Assembly (NCBI GenBank): GCA_029881175.1
Contig: JAOUNC010000115.1
Location: forward strand, 1-8,106
DNA length: 8,106 nt
Direction: 5' to 3'
DNA from: Nitrospirota bacterium
GTDB taxonomy: Bacteria > Nitrospirota > Nitrospiria > Nitrospirales > UBA8639
The translations under genes were made by a program, and so were the position numbers. This document shows positions 1 through 5,977 of this stretch, in pieces (within the stretch, counting starts at the first letter, position 1; every line of letters begins with the position of its first letter). The notes under the pieces are model-generated. The model saw only the letters and a program-made list of their open reading frames with translations. It was not told the origin of the DNA and ran no database searches.

Positions 1-503
1 AAGTATTGGGCCTTCGTTCGTACGCGGCCCAATCGTTCAGCTAAGGAAGCGATAAGACCGGCCAGGCGTTTTTCCCCGATGCCGCCTGCCTGCCTTAATC
101 GCCCATCATGAGCGGCGGCTTCCAATTCTTCCAAGGTGTCAATTTCCAAATCATGATGGAGACGGGCGGCCAATTTTTTCCCGATTCCTGGAACGGTGGC
201 CAATAAGCTTTCGGGCTCCGTTTCTCCTCGTAGCCGGTCAAGCATGGGAAGTCTTCCCCTGAGAATCAATTCGCGGATAGCCTGGGCCAGGCTTTCACCA
301 ACGCCTGGTAGCTGCTTGAGTCCTTCGAGCCCATCTGCATGAAAAAGGGCATCAATCGGTTGTTCCAATTGTTCGAGCGTCTGGGCAGCCCGTTGGTAGG
401 CCTGAACACGAAACGGATTACTGCCTTGGCTGTGCAGAAGTTCAGCGACTTCTTTCAGCCGTTCGGCAATGGTCCAATTGATGGGTGGAATGTTTGAGGT
501 CAT
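1..503 (-). CDS. Helix-hairpin-helix DNA-binding protein, PolX N-terminal-like (partial, runs off left edge)
   Basis: The reverse strand is open from an ATG at 503 to the window edge, giving 167 codons without a stop. The protein opens with a segment like the 8-kDa lyase-type domain of family X polymerases (about residues 8-58, containing QGSNPFRVQAYQRAAQTL). Three helix-hairpin-helix turns follow: LPGVGESLAQAI (65-76), VPGIGKKLAARL (104-115) and GGIGEKRLAGL (140-150). This arrangement binds DNA non-specifically through the backbone. The visible part cannot separate two candidates. One is a full PolX repair polymerase/exonuclease (about 570 aa, with polymerase and PHP domains). The other is the shorter group of stand-alone HhH proteins (roughly 250-300 aa), which the sequence after the third HhH (SLAERLGR) resembles slightly more. 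The ATG at 503 is chosen because the family homology begins about ten residues later; no strong Shine-Dalgarno is visible. The gene is transcribed away from the repeat block. Confidence 0.85.
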   Translation of the reverse strand, partial: MTSNIPPINWTIAERLKEVAELLHSQGSNPFRVQAYQRAAQTLEQLEQPIDALFHADGLEGLKQLPGVGESLAQAIRELILRGRLPMLDRLRGETEPESLLATVPGIGKKLAARLHHDLEIDTLEELEAAAHDGRLRQAGGIGEKRLAGLIASLAERLGRVRTKAQY

Positions 504-728
504 TGATAATATGGGCTTTGTGTGAGCAATATCAGATTCCCATCGTAACATTCTCCTATGACTTGGAGAAAACCAACAGCAAAGATTGTGCTCAACAGTC
601 AAAATCTTTAGAACATACGGTATAAGCAAAGAAAAAATGAACGTGTTTTTGCCCGTAGTGTGCTATGTGAGCCACGTTCGCTCTTGCCTCATCTCCACCA
701 GTCGTCAGCGAAGGACCATCCCTCTTGT
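504..728. other. Intergenic stretch with no recognised gene
   Basis: I see no convincing coding sequence here. A 73-codon frame starting at 586 has no ribosome-binding site, an unremarkable composition, and runs into the repeat block, so I do not treat it as a gene. The promoter of the leftward HhH gene should lie here, but I could not identify a well-spaced -35/-10 pair. Confidence 0.5.
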
Positions 729-889
729 GTCATACCTGCATGTTGGTGGCAGGTATCCATCTGAAGAATTCACCAGATGGATGCCCGATGAACCATGTCG
801 GGCATGACGGAGGGGGAGGAGGTTCCTGATGACGAATGTCGGGCATGACGGAGGGGGGAGAGGTTCTCGATGACGAATGTCAGGTATGA
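729..889. repeat. Composite intergenic repeat, copy A (two hairpins plus 41-bp tandem units)
   Basis: The element begins with a perfect 8-bp stem and 9-nt loop, ATACCTGC (732-739) with GCAGGTAT (749-756). It has a second perfect 8-bp stem and 9-nt loop, ATGCCCGA (781-788) with TCGGGCAT (798-805). Longer arms also pair: GTCAT (729-733) with ATGAC (804-808), and ATCCAT (755-760) with ATGGAT (777-782). The whole of 729-808 could therefore fold as a cruciform or cloverleaf. The motif TGTCGGGCATGACGG at 796 then recurs at 837 and, degraded, at 878, an exact 41-bp period. The same architecture returns at 971-1176. Mobile REP- or MITE-like repeats of this general shape are common between bacterial genes. 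I see no transposase and cannot name the family. Confidence 0.8.
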
Positions 890-900
890 TAGCCTCTTTC

Positions 901-950
901 CGTTATCCTCGCAGGTCGGTGAGCCGGCCCCTGCAGTCGTTGGCAGGGGC
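901..950. repeat. Diverged extra hairpin arms of the same intergenic repeat
   Basis: CGTTATCCTCGCAGGTCGGT (901-920) is a degraded version of the left arm seen at 971-990. Directly after it, GCCCCTGC (927-934) pairs with GCAGGGGC (943-950) across an 8-nt loop, AGTCGTTG. That loop is almost identical to the loop of the 975-999 hairpin although the stem bases differ. The segment looks like remnants of one or two further copies lying between composite copies A and B. Confidence 0.65.
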
Positions 951-970
951 AGAAATCCCTTCCTTCCTTT

Positions 971-1176
971 CGTCATCCCCGCAGGTCGTTGGCGGGGATC
1001 CATCAGAACGGCACCCCAGATGGATGCTCGATGAACCATGTCGGGCATGACGGACGGGGGCGGGGGTTCCCGATGACGAATGTCGGGCATGACAAGGAGA
1101 GCGACGGATTCCGGATAACACATCCCGGGCATGACGGGGGTGAATGGTTGTCCGATCACACATGTCGAGAGGCATA
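971..1176. repeat. Composite intergenic repeat, copy B (two hairpins plus 42-bp tandem units)
   Basis: This is a second copy of the element at 729-889. Its first hairpin is ATCCCCGC (975-982) with GCGGGGAT (992-999), loop 9 nt. Its second is ATGCTCGA (1024-1031) with TCGGGCAT (1041-1048), which has one G-T wobble. The outer arms are kept: CGTCAT (971-976) with ATGACG (1047-1052), and ATCCAT (998-1003) with ATGGAT (1020-1025). The tandem motif starts at 1039, 1081, 1123 and 1163, a period of 40-42 bp that decays to the right. The unit at 1081 keeps a short form of the hairpin: CCCGA (1069-1073) with TCGGG (1083-1087), again with a 9-nt loop. Confidence 0.8.
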
Positions 1177-1277
1177 ATGCCCGATACATATCCTGCTGAG
1201 CTCTTCGGCATGTTCAGGAGGAGAGGTTAGGCAAGTTGCCAAATGTTCGTCAGATGTTTGAAGATTGAAATTCAGTT

Positions 1278-1305
1278 TTGACGCATGTGGGAAAAGTTGT
1301 ATTGC
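1278..1305 (+). promoter_or_regulatory. Possible sigma-70-type promoter for the FetB-like gene
   Basis: TTGACG (1278-1283) is a five-of-six match to the -35 consensus. It is followed after 16 bp by TATTGC (1300-1305), a weak -10. Transcription would begin near 1312, downstream of the more distal ATG at 1285 and upstream of the ATG at 1351, so a real promoter here would force use of the 1351 start. The -10 is poor and the call is tentative. Confidence 0.25.
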
Positions 1306-1350
1306 TCACGGTACGATTTGAAAACTTTGAGGGACGGTGAACGTCTGAAT

Positions 1351-2049
1351 ATGGCTGTCCAAAATATTTCACTCTTAGGGTTAATTCTGGGCTTTTTGCC
1401 GGCCATTATGGTGATTGGCATATTGTATCGATGGTCCTTGGACGCGAAGACGGCTCTCTATGCGCTCGCACGGATGCTCATGCAATTGCTGCTGATCGGC
1501 TATGTGTTGATTTTTATCTTCAATGCAGACCATCCAGGAATTATTGTTTTGGTTATCACGGTTATGCTTGTGGCAGCGAGTTGGATCGCGTTGCGCCCTT
1601 TGAAGCATAAGCAACCGCATCTCTATTGGAAGGCTCTTGGCGCTATTCTGCTTGGAGGCATTCCAACTCTTGCGCTGGTGACTCAGGGTGTTCTGGATAT
1701 TCAACCGTGGTTTTTGCCTCGCTATTTCATTCCACTTGCCGGAATGATCTTGGCGAGTTGCATGAACACGGTCAGTCTGGCAGCAGAACGATTCGAGGCA
1801 GAATGTGAGAGTGCGATACCCTATACCAAGGCGAGAAATATTGCTTTGCAGGCTTCACTGATTCCTGTCACCAATTCATTGTTTGCTGTCGGGCTGGTTT
1901 CTTTGCCAGGAATGATGACAGGACAAATTCTCTCTGGCATTTCCCCTCTCGTGGCTGTCCAGTACCAAATTGTTGTCATGTGTATGATTTTTGGCGCTTC
2001 CGGTATGTCCGCGACATGCTATCTTCTACTGGCCAAAGGACGTCCGTGA
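1351..2049 (+). CDS. FetB/UPF0014-family ABC transporter permease
   Basis: The product is a 232-residue polytopic inner-membrane protein with about six to seven hydrophobic segments (near 6-27, 36-57, 62-82, 94-112, 124-143, 170-188 and 203-227). It carries the hallmark block of the FetB (YbbM/UPF0014) family: IPLAGMI at 127-133 and VGLVSLPGMMTGQILSG at 180-196. E. coli FetB works with the ATPase FetA and has been linked to iron export and peroxide resistance; the substrate here is unknown. No ATP-binding partner lies on either side, because a repeat block precedes the gene and an opposing cytochrome gene follows. The frame is open from an ATG at 1285, but those 22 extra residues are polar and unlike family N-termini. 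The ATG at 1351 has GGTGA at 1336-1340 upstream and is preferred. From memory of E. coli FetB, the cytoplasmic loop at about 146-168 seems some 15 residues shorter, possibly a subfamily trait. Confidence 0.85.
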   Translation: MAVQNISLLGLILGFLPAIMVIGILYRWSLDAKTALYALARMLMQLLLIGYVLIFIFNADHPGIIVLVITVMLVAASWIALRPLKHKQPHLYWKALGAILLGGIPTLALVTQGVLDIQPWFLPRYFIPLAGMILASCMNTVSLAAERFEAECESAIPYTKARNIALQASLIPVTNSLFAVGLVSLPGMMTGQILSGISPLVAVQYQIVVMCMIFGASGMSATCYLLLAKGRP

Positions 2050-2143
2050 ATTGCCAAAGCGGCGGGGTTGGTTGTGAGTAGCCCAAAGAAATGGGTCATG
2101 CTGTCTCATGCTGAAACCTGCGCAGAGCCCTTCATGGAGCGTT

Positions 2144-2509
2144 CTACGGCATTGACGGTTGATACGGCGCGAGTTGTCGGATATATGCTGTCACTGAGCG
2201 CATGTCCTCCCCACTGAGTTTGCCCCACCAACCATGCATTGGGCTAAAGGCCAACCCCCATATGATGGCACCTCGGAGATCTATATCCGTTTTGGCCCGG
2301 GATTCCGTGCGATGAAAATTTGTGGGCGGGACGATGAGATTGGCGGCATCCGGCCCATCGCCTTTTCCGAGAACGCCGTGACAACCCACGCAATGGGTCT
2401 GATAAACGGCTTTTCCCTTTTGAAGATTGACTTGCGGCTCTTGACTGTGAGCAGGAAGAACCAACCCGATGAGCACTAGCATAGTCAAAAGTATGGCGTC
2501 ATATCTCAT
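2144..2509 (-). CDS. Periplasmic class I mono-haem cytochrome c
   Basis: This is a 121-residue secreted electron carrier. Residues 1-22 form a Sec signal peptide (hydrophobic core ILLTMLVLIGLVL, likely cleavage after AHS). The single haem c site is CVGCH at residues 40-44. It is followed by the GKGDGPDAA signature (48-56), and Met91 in SPMHGWWG is the likely sixth iron ligand. The C-terminal helix, LSGEDMRSVTAYIRQL, is typical of cytochrome c domains in respiratory chains. The start is supported by GAGAGGAG about nine bases upstream of the ATG. It is convergent with the FetB-like gene (94 bp between the stops) and lies 169 bp downstream of the BCAM0308-like gene on the same strand. Its redox partner cannot be inferred from these neighbours. 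Family assignment is firm; physiological role is open. Confidence 0.92.
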   Translation of the reverse strand: MRYDAILLTMLVLIGLVLPAHSQEPQVNLQKGKAVYQTHCVGCHGVLGKGDGPDAANLIVPPTNFHRTESRAKTDIDLRGAIIWGLAFSPMHGWWGKLSGEDMRSVTAYIRQLAPYQPSMP

Positions 2510-2678
2510 AGCAATTCGCTCCTCTCAAAAATGGTTCCCCATCTTGCGGCATTAGGATGATGTCCTTTCGCGGATGGGTCTTGCAAATGCTGGCAAAGCA
2601 CCCAACCTATCTACCGGAAGATCTGCGACCTTCTTTCCGCCTCGTTTCTTTGTAGAAGAGACGAATCCATAGCCACCT

Positions 2679-3281
2679 TTACGATTTACTTGTTGATTTT
2701 TTGGCTATTCGTGTGCGCTTGGTAGGAGACGGTGGTCCTTGCCAGGTGACCCGCCCACATTTGTCCTTATGCGACCATCGATAGGTGATTGATCCTTTAA
2801 AGGCCCGATCCAGATGCTTGCCAAGACGCTGCGCGAAGTGTTCGGTCGTGGTTTCAATATCTGCCCCATCAGGGCGAGTCCGGATGGTCATCACCCGTTC
2901 CAGTGGATTGTTTCGAGCGGCTTGGTGTTCTTCGTTGTGGATGAGGCCCAGAACCTCGGCTTTATGGGCTCCCCAATTGGGCCAATGAATGGTCAGAAAC
3001 CCTTCGGCATAGCCGTCTTGGAGTTTCCGGCAAGCCGGGCACAGATAGCTCTGGGGAACCAGAATCTCCTTTGTGGGTTTCTTCGGACCAGCCGCTGTTG
3101 GTTTTCGTGTTGGGGAGGAGGAGGCTTCGGGGAAACTCCAGCGTTTTCTGTAAAATTGGGCATGACATTCCGGGCACTCAAGCAATCCCTTTGGGGCTTG
3201 TGTCATAGAATAGGGATCGTCAACGAGTTCTTTTTTCTTAAAGGATTGGGTGGAATACGATTTACTTCTTCGCATGGTCAT
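2679..3281 (-). CDS. BCAM0308-family (NMD3-like) zinc-binding protein
   Basis: The 200-residue protein has two CxxC knuckles, CPEC (36-39) and CPAC (81-84). They probably form one zinc site split by a basic, proline-rich insert (about 52-75) that is likely disordered. A conserved region follows: HKAEVLGLI (106-114), NPLERVMTI (125-133), and a C-terminal block with ETTTEHFAQRLGKHLDRAF (143-161) ending in RVTW (177-180). This matches the bacterial family called BCAM0308, often automatically annotated as an 'NMD protein affecting ribosome stability and mRNA decay' because it resembles archaeal/eukaryotic NMD3. The bacterial function is not established, and a link to RNA or ribosomes is only inferred from that similarity. 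The C-terminal tail is Lys/Arg/Ser-rich. The start has TGAGGT six bases upstream; an ATG two codons further in (3275) is also possible. Confidence 0.82.
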   Translation of the reverse strand: MTMRRSKSYSTQSFKKKELVDDPYSMTQAPKGLLECPECHAQFYRKRWSFPEASSSPTRKPTAAGPKKPTKEILVPQSYLCPACRKLQDGYAEGFLTIHWPNWGAHKAEVLGLIHNEEHQAARNNPLERVMTIRTRPDGADIETTTEHFAQRLGKHLDRAFKGSITYRWSHKDKCGRVTWQGPPSPTKRTRIAKKSTSKS

Positions 3282-3750
3282 ACTAATACCTCACAAGTTG
3301 TCGCGTTAAAATTGTTTGTCACGACCGATCATGAACGATTTACTAACCAATTTTCATGCCATATTTTGTGGATCTCAGTTTTCGGGAAGGTTGAAAGGGG
3401 TCTTATTTTTCTCGTTGAATGTCTGCACGCCTTTTTGTAGGGGGAGGCTAAGCTGTAGTCGATTTATCGCATGCAAAATCCTACATAAAATCGAAGGGTT
3501 GGCATCCAGGGGCTTTAAGGCCCTGTCAGAGTAAAAAGATTCACAGGACTTAAATAGTTAGCTCACCAGTAGATTCCTTTTTTACGGAAACCTTGAACCG
3601 ACCCATTTTTTTACCTTCCTTCCGAACAAAGCAAATTTTTAAGCGCCAGTCTCTAAGGGGACTTGACCCAATTTGGGGCAGGATGGGGCATAGTCAGATG
3701 CTATGAGCTGTGGCTTAAGTCCACAATCCTAGCCGCTTCCTCGTCAATCA
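3282..3750. other. Intergenic stretch with no recognised gene
   Basis: No supportable gene was found. Frames of 60-70 codons on the plus strand, such as the one ending at 3534, lack ribosome-binding sites and recognisable sequence. The stretch should hold the promoter of the leftward zinc-protein gene. Several T- and A-rich runs occur (around 3580-3640) without a clear terminator hairpin. Confidence 0.45.
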
Positions 3751-3987
3751 TTGAAAAAAACAAGGCGTAAGGTCGTGGCACGCAATTTGGAGGGAGAGGT
3801 GGTAGGCAGACAAAAGATTAAAGCTCTGATGAGATGTAGAAAGAATTGTGTGTCGGCGACGTTGATTTCTTTTCCATTTTCAAAGGAGAACCCCTTATTA
3901 AAAGAAGTCTGGCAAATTGTCACGGATATTCGGAGGCATGGGGATAATATAAGCGAAGAGGGGGAAATAGGAAAAATAACCGCATGA
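3751..3987 (+). CDS. Weak hypothetical ORF, TTG start
   Basis: This 78-codon open frame begins with a TTG and ends 37 bp before the start of the frameshifted lipoprotein gene. The product would be strongly basic at its N-terminus (KKTRRKVVAR) and acidic near the end (SEEGE). I recognise no family, membrane segment or motif. No Shine-Dalgarno precedes the TTG, and the frame has no ATG upstream before a stop at 3730-3732. It may be a fragment of an older gene or chance. It is listed only because it is the sole plus-strand frame of any length directly ahead of the lipoprotein remnant. Confidence 0.2.
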   Translation: MKKTRRKVVARNLEGEVVGRQKIKALMRCRKNCVSATLISFPFSKENPLLKEVWQIVTDIRRHGDNISEEGEIGKITA

Positions 3988-4024
3988 TGAGAGGGTCGAT
4001 ATCAAATCAACATGGAGGGCAGTA

Positions 4025-4233
4025 ATGAATCAAATATCAGTTTTCAATACAAATAGATTTGGATGATGTGTATAGCTGTGGTCGTGCTTTCCGGGTGTAG
4101 TCATGATGGGCATCATGAAGTCTCCAAAATCGCCAAAGCGACCATTCAAGGTTGTACAAATTCGGTGATTTCCGGTGCCGCGACGTTACGGGAATTTGAA
4201 GCTGATGAAGGAATGAAAAAAGTCTACATTTGA
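4025..4233 (+). pseudogene. Frameshifted, truncated small lipoprotein gene (possibly SodC-like)
   Basis: An ideal Shine-Dalgarno, GGAGGG, sits four bases before the ATG at 4025. That frame reads MNQISVFNTNRFG and stops at 4064. The next frame opens at 4063 and reads MMCIAVVVLSGCSHDG, a lipoprotein signal core with a perfect LSGC lipobox, then continues for 56 codons to a stop at 4231-4233. Adding one T to the TTT at 4058-4060 would fuse the two into a normal lipoprotein precursor with its lipidated Cys at residue 25. The mature part, IAKATIQGCTNSVISGAATL and then REFEADEGMKKVYI, resembles the first strands of Cu/Zn superoxide dismutase-like lipoproteins. It ends before any copper-binding histidine motif, and no continuation is readable in any frame downstream. 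The SodC relation is an inference from pattern. A sequencing or assembly error in the T run could explain the first defect but not the missing C-terminus. Confidence 0.5.
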
Positions 4234-4389
4234 AGATCTGTATTGTGATCAAGACAGTGAATTCAATCCTGGATGGGCGTGAGGAGCCCGGGATGTCTGT
4301 GGAATGAGTGAGGCGATGTAGTCCTTGTTTCGTCGACGGAGAGAAATATATAAGAATGTGGCTGCAAATTTTACAGAAAGGGTGTTGTT

Positions 4390-4836
4390 ATGTCGGCTCC
4401 AGTTATCTCGGTGGCAATGGCCAAACAAGTGGGTCAAATCGTGCCAACTAATATCGTAAAATTTCGGGAAAATCAAAATGGGATGGATGTGGCTGACGCA
4501 CTTTTGTCAGCCCAAATGCCAGGGGGCGTTGTGGTCAATGAGAACAACCAACTTGTTGGGTTTATAAGTGAGTTTGACCTGTTACGTGCTCTGGAAGCTG
4601 GAAAAGATTTAGTTCACATGACTGCGGACGAAATTATGGTGAAACATGGGATCAGTATTCCAGATTCCGCCTCCATACAAGAAGCTGTCAAAGTTATGAA
4701 AAGTAATCATTTATTGAACTTGCCGGTAGAACACAATGGTGAAGTGGCTTACACCATCACCAGGCATGACCTTCTGCGCGCGTGGGTTGGTGGAGGGCTT
4801 AAGAAAAACGATACAGCGAGAAGAGGAGAAAAATGA
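4390..4836 (+). CDS. CBS-pair (Bateman) domain protein
   Basis: This 148-residue soluble protein consists almost entirely of two CBS motifs. The first spans about 17-72, with GGVVVNENNQLVGFISEFDL then LRAL. The second spans about 78-135, with LLNLPVEHNGEVAYTITRHD then LLRAW. Such tandem pairs form a Bateman module that usually binds adenine nucleotides or S-adenosyl ligands and regulates a partner. No enzyme or channel domain is fused here, so it would have to act in trans as a stand-alone sensor; the ligand cannot be read from sequence. The tail after residue 138 is short and charged (KKNDTARRGEK). The ATG is preceded by GAAAGGGTG at a suitable distance. The next recognised gene, hsp20, is 255 bp downstream on the same strand, far enough that co-transcription is uncertain. 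Confidence 0.88.
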   Translation: MSAPVISVAMAKQVGQIVPTNIVKFRENQNGMDVADALLSAQMPGGVVVNENNQLVGFISEFDLLRALEAGKDLVHMTADEIMVKHGISIPDSASIQEAVKVMKSNHLLNLPVEHNGEVAYTITRHDLLRAWVGGGLKKNDTARRGEK

Positions 4837-5091
4837 TTGATCTCGTTCCTGACTCATGGAGGTGTAAAGAAAGAGAGATATCATATGTGGAGACGGATGC
4901 GTAGCGTTTGAACTGATAACGCGATTCTATGTGGCGGGAATATCGTGACAAACTCGAAGGCTACGGCGAAAGGGCAAGGTCCAGGAGGAATGGGATGTCA
5001 TGAGGGGATGGGGCCAAGGAATGACTGAGCTAAGAGACAAAGGTGTTTGGCAGTTTTCTTTTAACCAATTATTTTTTATGGAGGTTATCTT

Positions 5092-5544
5092 ATGAGTCTT
5101 TTAACACGCTGGGATCCGATGCAGGACATTCAGGAGTTTGAGAAGCGGTTGTCTTCTTGGATGGGTCGGGCTCCGATGGCTAAAGAGCGTGGCCAAGAAT
5201 CGATGCGAGTGATGGAATGGGCGCCCTTGGTCGATATTACGGAAGATGAGAAGGAATATTTGATCAAAGCGGATCTTCCAGAGGTCAAAAAAGAAGATGT
5301 GAAAATTTCTGTACAGGATGGAGTGTTAGTCATCTCCGGCGAACGGAAGTATGAAAAAGAGGAGAAAGGGAAAAAGTATCATCGAGTGGAGCGATCCTAT
5401 GGCAGTTTTGAGCGAAGCTTTTCTGTTCCGGCCGATGCTGAAGAAGAGAAAGTTTCGGCTCAATTCAAGGACGGCGTGTTAATGGTTCATCTGCCAAAAG
5501 GTGAAACCGCGAAGCCGAAACGCCTGGAAATCAAAGTCTCGTGA
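5092..5544 (+). CDS. Small heat-shock protein, Hsp20/alpha-crystallin family
   Basis: This is a 150-residue ATP-independent holdase chaperone that keeps unfolding proteins soluble in the cytoplasm. A short N-terminal arm (LLTRWDPMQDIQEFEKRLSS, 3-22) leads into the alpha-crystallin domain at about 43-136. The domain begins WAPLVDITEDEKEYLIKADL (43-62) and ends with the family-defining AQFKDGVLMVHLPK (123-136). The C-terminal I-x-V anchor that docks into neighbouring subunits is IKV at 147-149. Length and layout are normal for bacterial class A Hsp20. The start is certain: GGAGGT lies six bases before the ATG. Neither a CIRCE inverted repeat nor a convincing sigma-32 promoter is visible upstream. 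The nearest -35/-10-like pair, TTGGCA at 5047 and TATTTT at 5070, would start transcription inside the ribosome-binding site and is unlikely to be used. Confidence 0.95.
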   Translation: MSLLTRWDPMQDIQEFEKRLSSWMGRAPMAKERGQESMRVMEWAPLVDITEDEKEYLIKADLPEVKKEDVKISVQDGVLVISGERKYEKEEKGKKYHRVERSYGSFERSFSVPADAEEEKVSAQFKDGVLMVHLPKGETAKPKRLEIKVS

Positions 5545-5604
5545 GTGGAACGCTGTTAGTGGAAGTTTGACGGGTACGCCTGTGCGGAATAGGGCTTTTC
5601 GATA

Positions 5605-5634
5605 TGGACATGACGGTTTCGGCTGTCATGTCCA
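5605..5634 (+). terminator. Hairpin downstream of hsp20, possible terminator
   Basis: TGGACATGAC (5605-5614) pairs perfectly with GTCATGTCCA (5625-5634) across a 10-nt loop. In RNA the loop can close by two more pairs (G-U, G-C), leaving TTTCGG. It lies 60 bp after the hsp20 stop. The sequence that follows, CCATTGTTCCTCTTTG, is only moderately T-rich, so intrinsic termination is plausible but not assured. It could also be an mRNA-stabilising 3' hairpin. Confidence 0.45.
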
Positions 5635-5751
5635 CCATTGTTCCTCTTTGATTGGGACAAGAAAAAAGTCTGGGGAATGGGGATTTTCTATAGGTCCGTT
5701 GTTCTCTTGCTAACGAGTCATGCAACTTCGTTGGCATTGATGAAGATTTTG

Positions 5752-5949
5752 TCAGCGTGGGAGAGGAGAGTTGGGAGGCGATCGGTGAGGATCAGAAAAA
5801 ATCGATCCACATTCTTGACAGATCACCTTCCCGGTGTTCTGCCCATCCTGTGTGCTGAGGGAGTCGATGACGCGAGTATGGTGGCAAGGTTTGTCCCCAT
5901 GTGTTACTTTCCATGCCTTTTGTAGACGGCCGGCCTCGTCTAAGTTCAT
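5752..5949 (-). CDS. Small CxH/CxxC zinc-ribbon-like protein
   Basis: The product is 65 residues, with a possible metal site made of C22 and H24 (PCHHTRV) and C45/C48 (ICQECGSIF). This spacing suggests a small zinc ribbon. The N-terminus, MNLDEAGRLQKAWKVTHGDK, looks like an ordered amphipathic helix, while the tail after residue 53 is proline- and serine-rich and probably unstructured. I cannot assign a named family or function; a nucleic-acid or protein adaptor role would be guesswork. It is considered real because Cys/His placement and composition look protein-like, the ATG has CAGGA five bases upstream, and the overlapping plus-strand frame (5638-5925) shows no such pattern. The gene faces hsp20, leaving the 5605-5634 hairpin between their stops. 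A 21-codon ORF with a strong ribosome-binding site lies 28 bp upstream. Confidence 0.6.
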   Translation of the reverse strand: MNLDEAGRLQKAWKVTHGDKPCHHTRVIDSLSTQDGQNTGKVICQECGSIFSDPHRSPPNSPLPR

Positions 5950-5977
5950 GAAATTCCTGCCCCTCTTGCTTGTGTGA

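Noticed and set aside
729..1176. CRISPR-like array
   Set aside because: The repeated motif recurs every 40-42 bp, but the intervals between copies are themselves similar rather than unique spacers. The copies decay progressively and no cas gene is present.
770..1211. Minus-strand frames of 102-139 codons with repeated peptides such as RHARHSSSGT and MPDMVHRASIW
   Set aside because: They are chance translations of the composite DNA repeats. The periodic peptides mirror the 41-bp units, and there is no ribosome-binding site or family pattern.
2814..3440. 208-codon plus-strand frame
   Set aside because: It lies almost entirely antisense to the BCAM0308-family gene, whose zinc motifs and conserved C-terminal block clearly mark the minus strand as coding.
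3501..3521. Sigma-54-like TTGGCA..GGGGCT sequence
   Set aside because: The GG and GC elements are one base off the required 10-nt spacing, and no recognised gene follows at a suitable distance.
4929..5003. 24-codon ORF (MWREYRDKLEGYGERARSRR...) between the CBS and hsp20 genes
   Set aside because: The peptide composition is protein-like, but it lacks a ribosome-binding site and is too short to judge without comparison to relatives.
5047..5075. TTGGCA-17 bp-TATTTT promoter directly before hsp20
   Set aside because: The spacing is good, but the implied transcription start falls inside the GGAGGT ribosome-binding site ten bases from the ATG, which would disable translation.
5638..5925. 95-codon plus-strand frame after hsp20
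   Set aside because: It is antisense to the small CxH/CxxC protein, has no ribosome-binding site and shows no conserved pattern.
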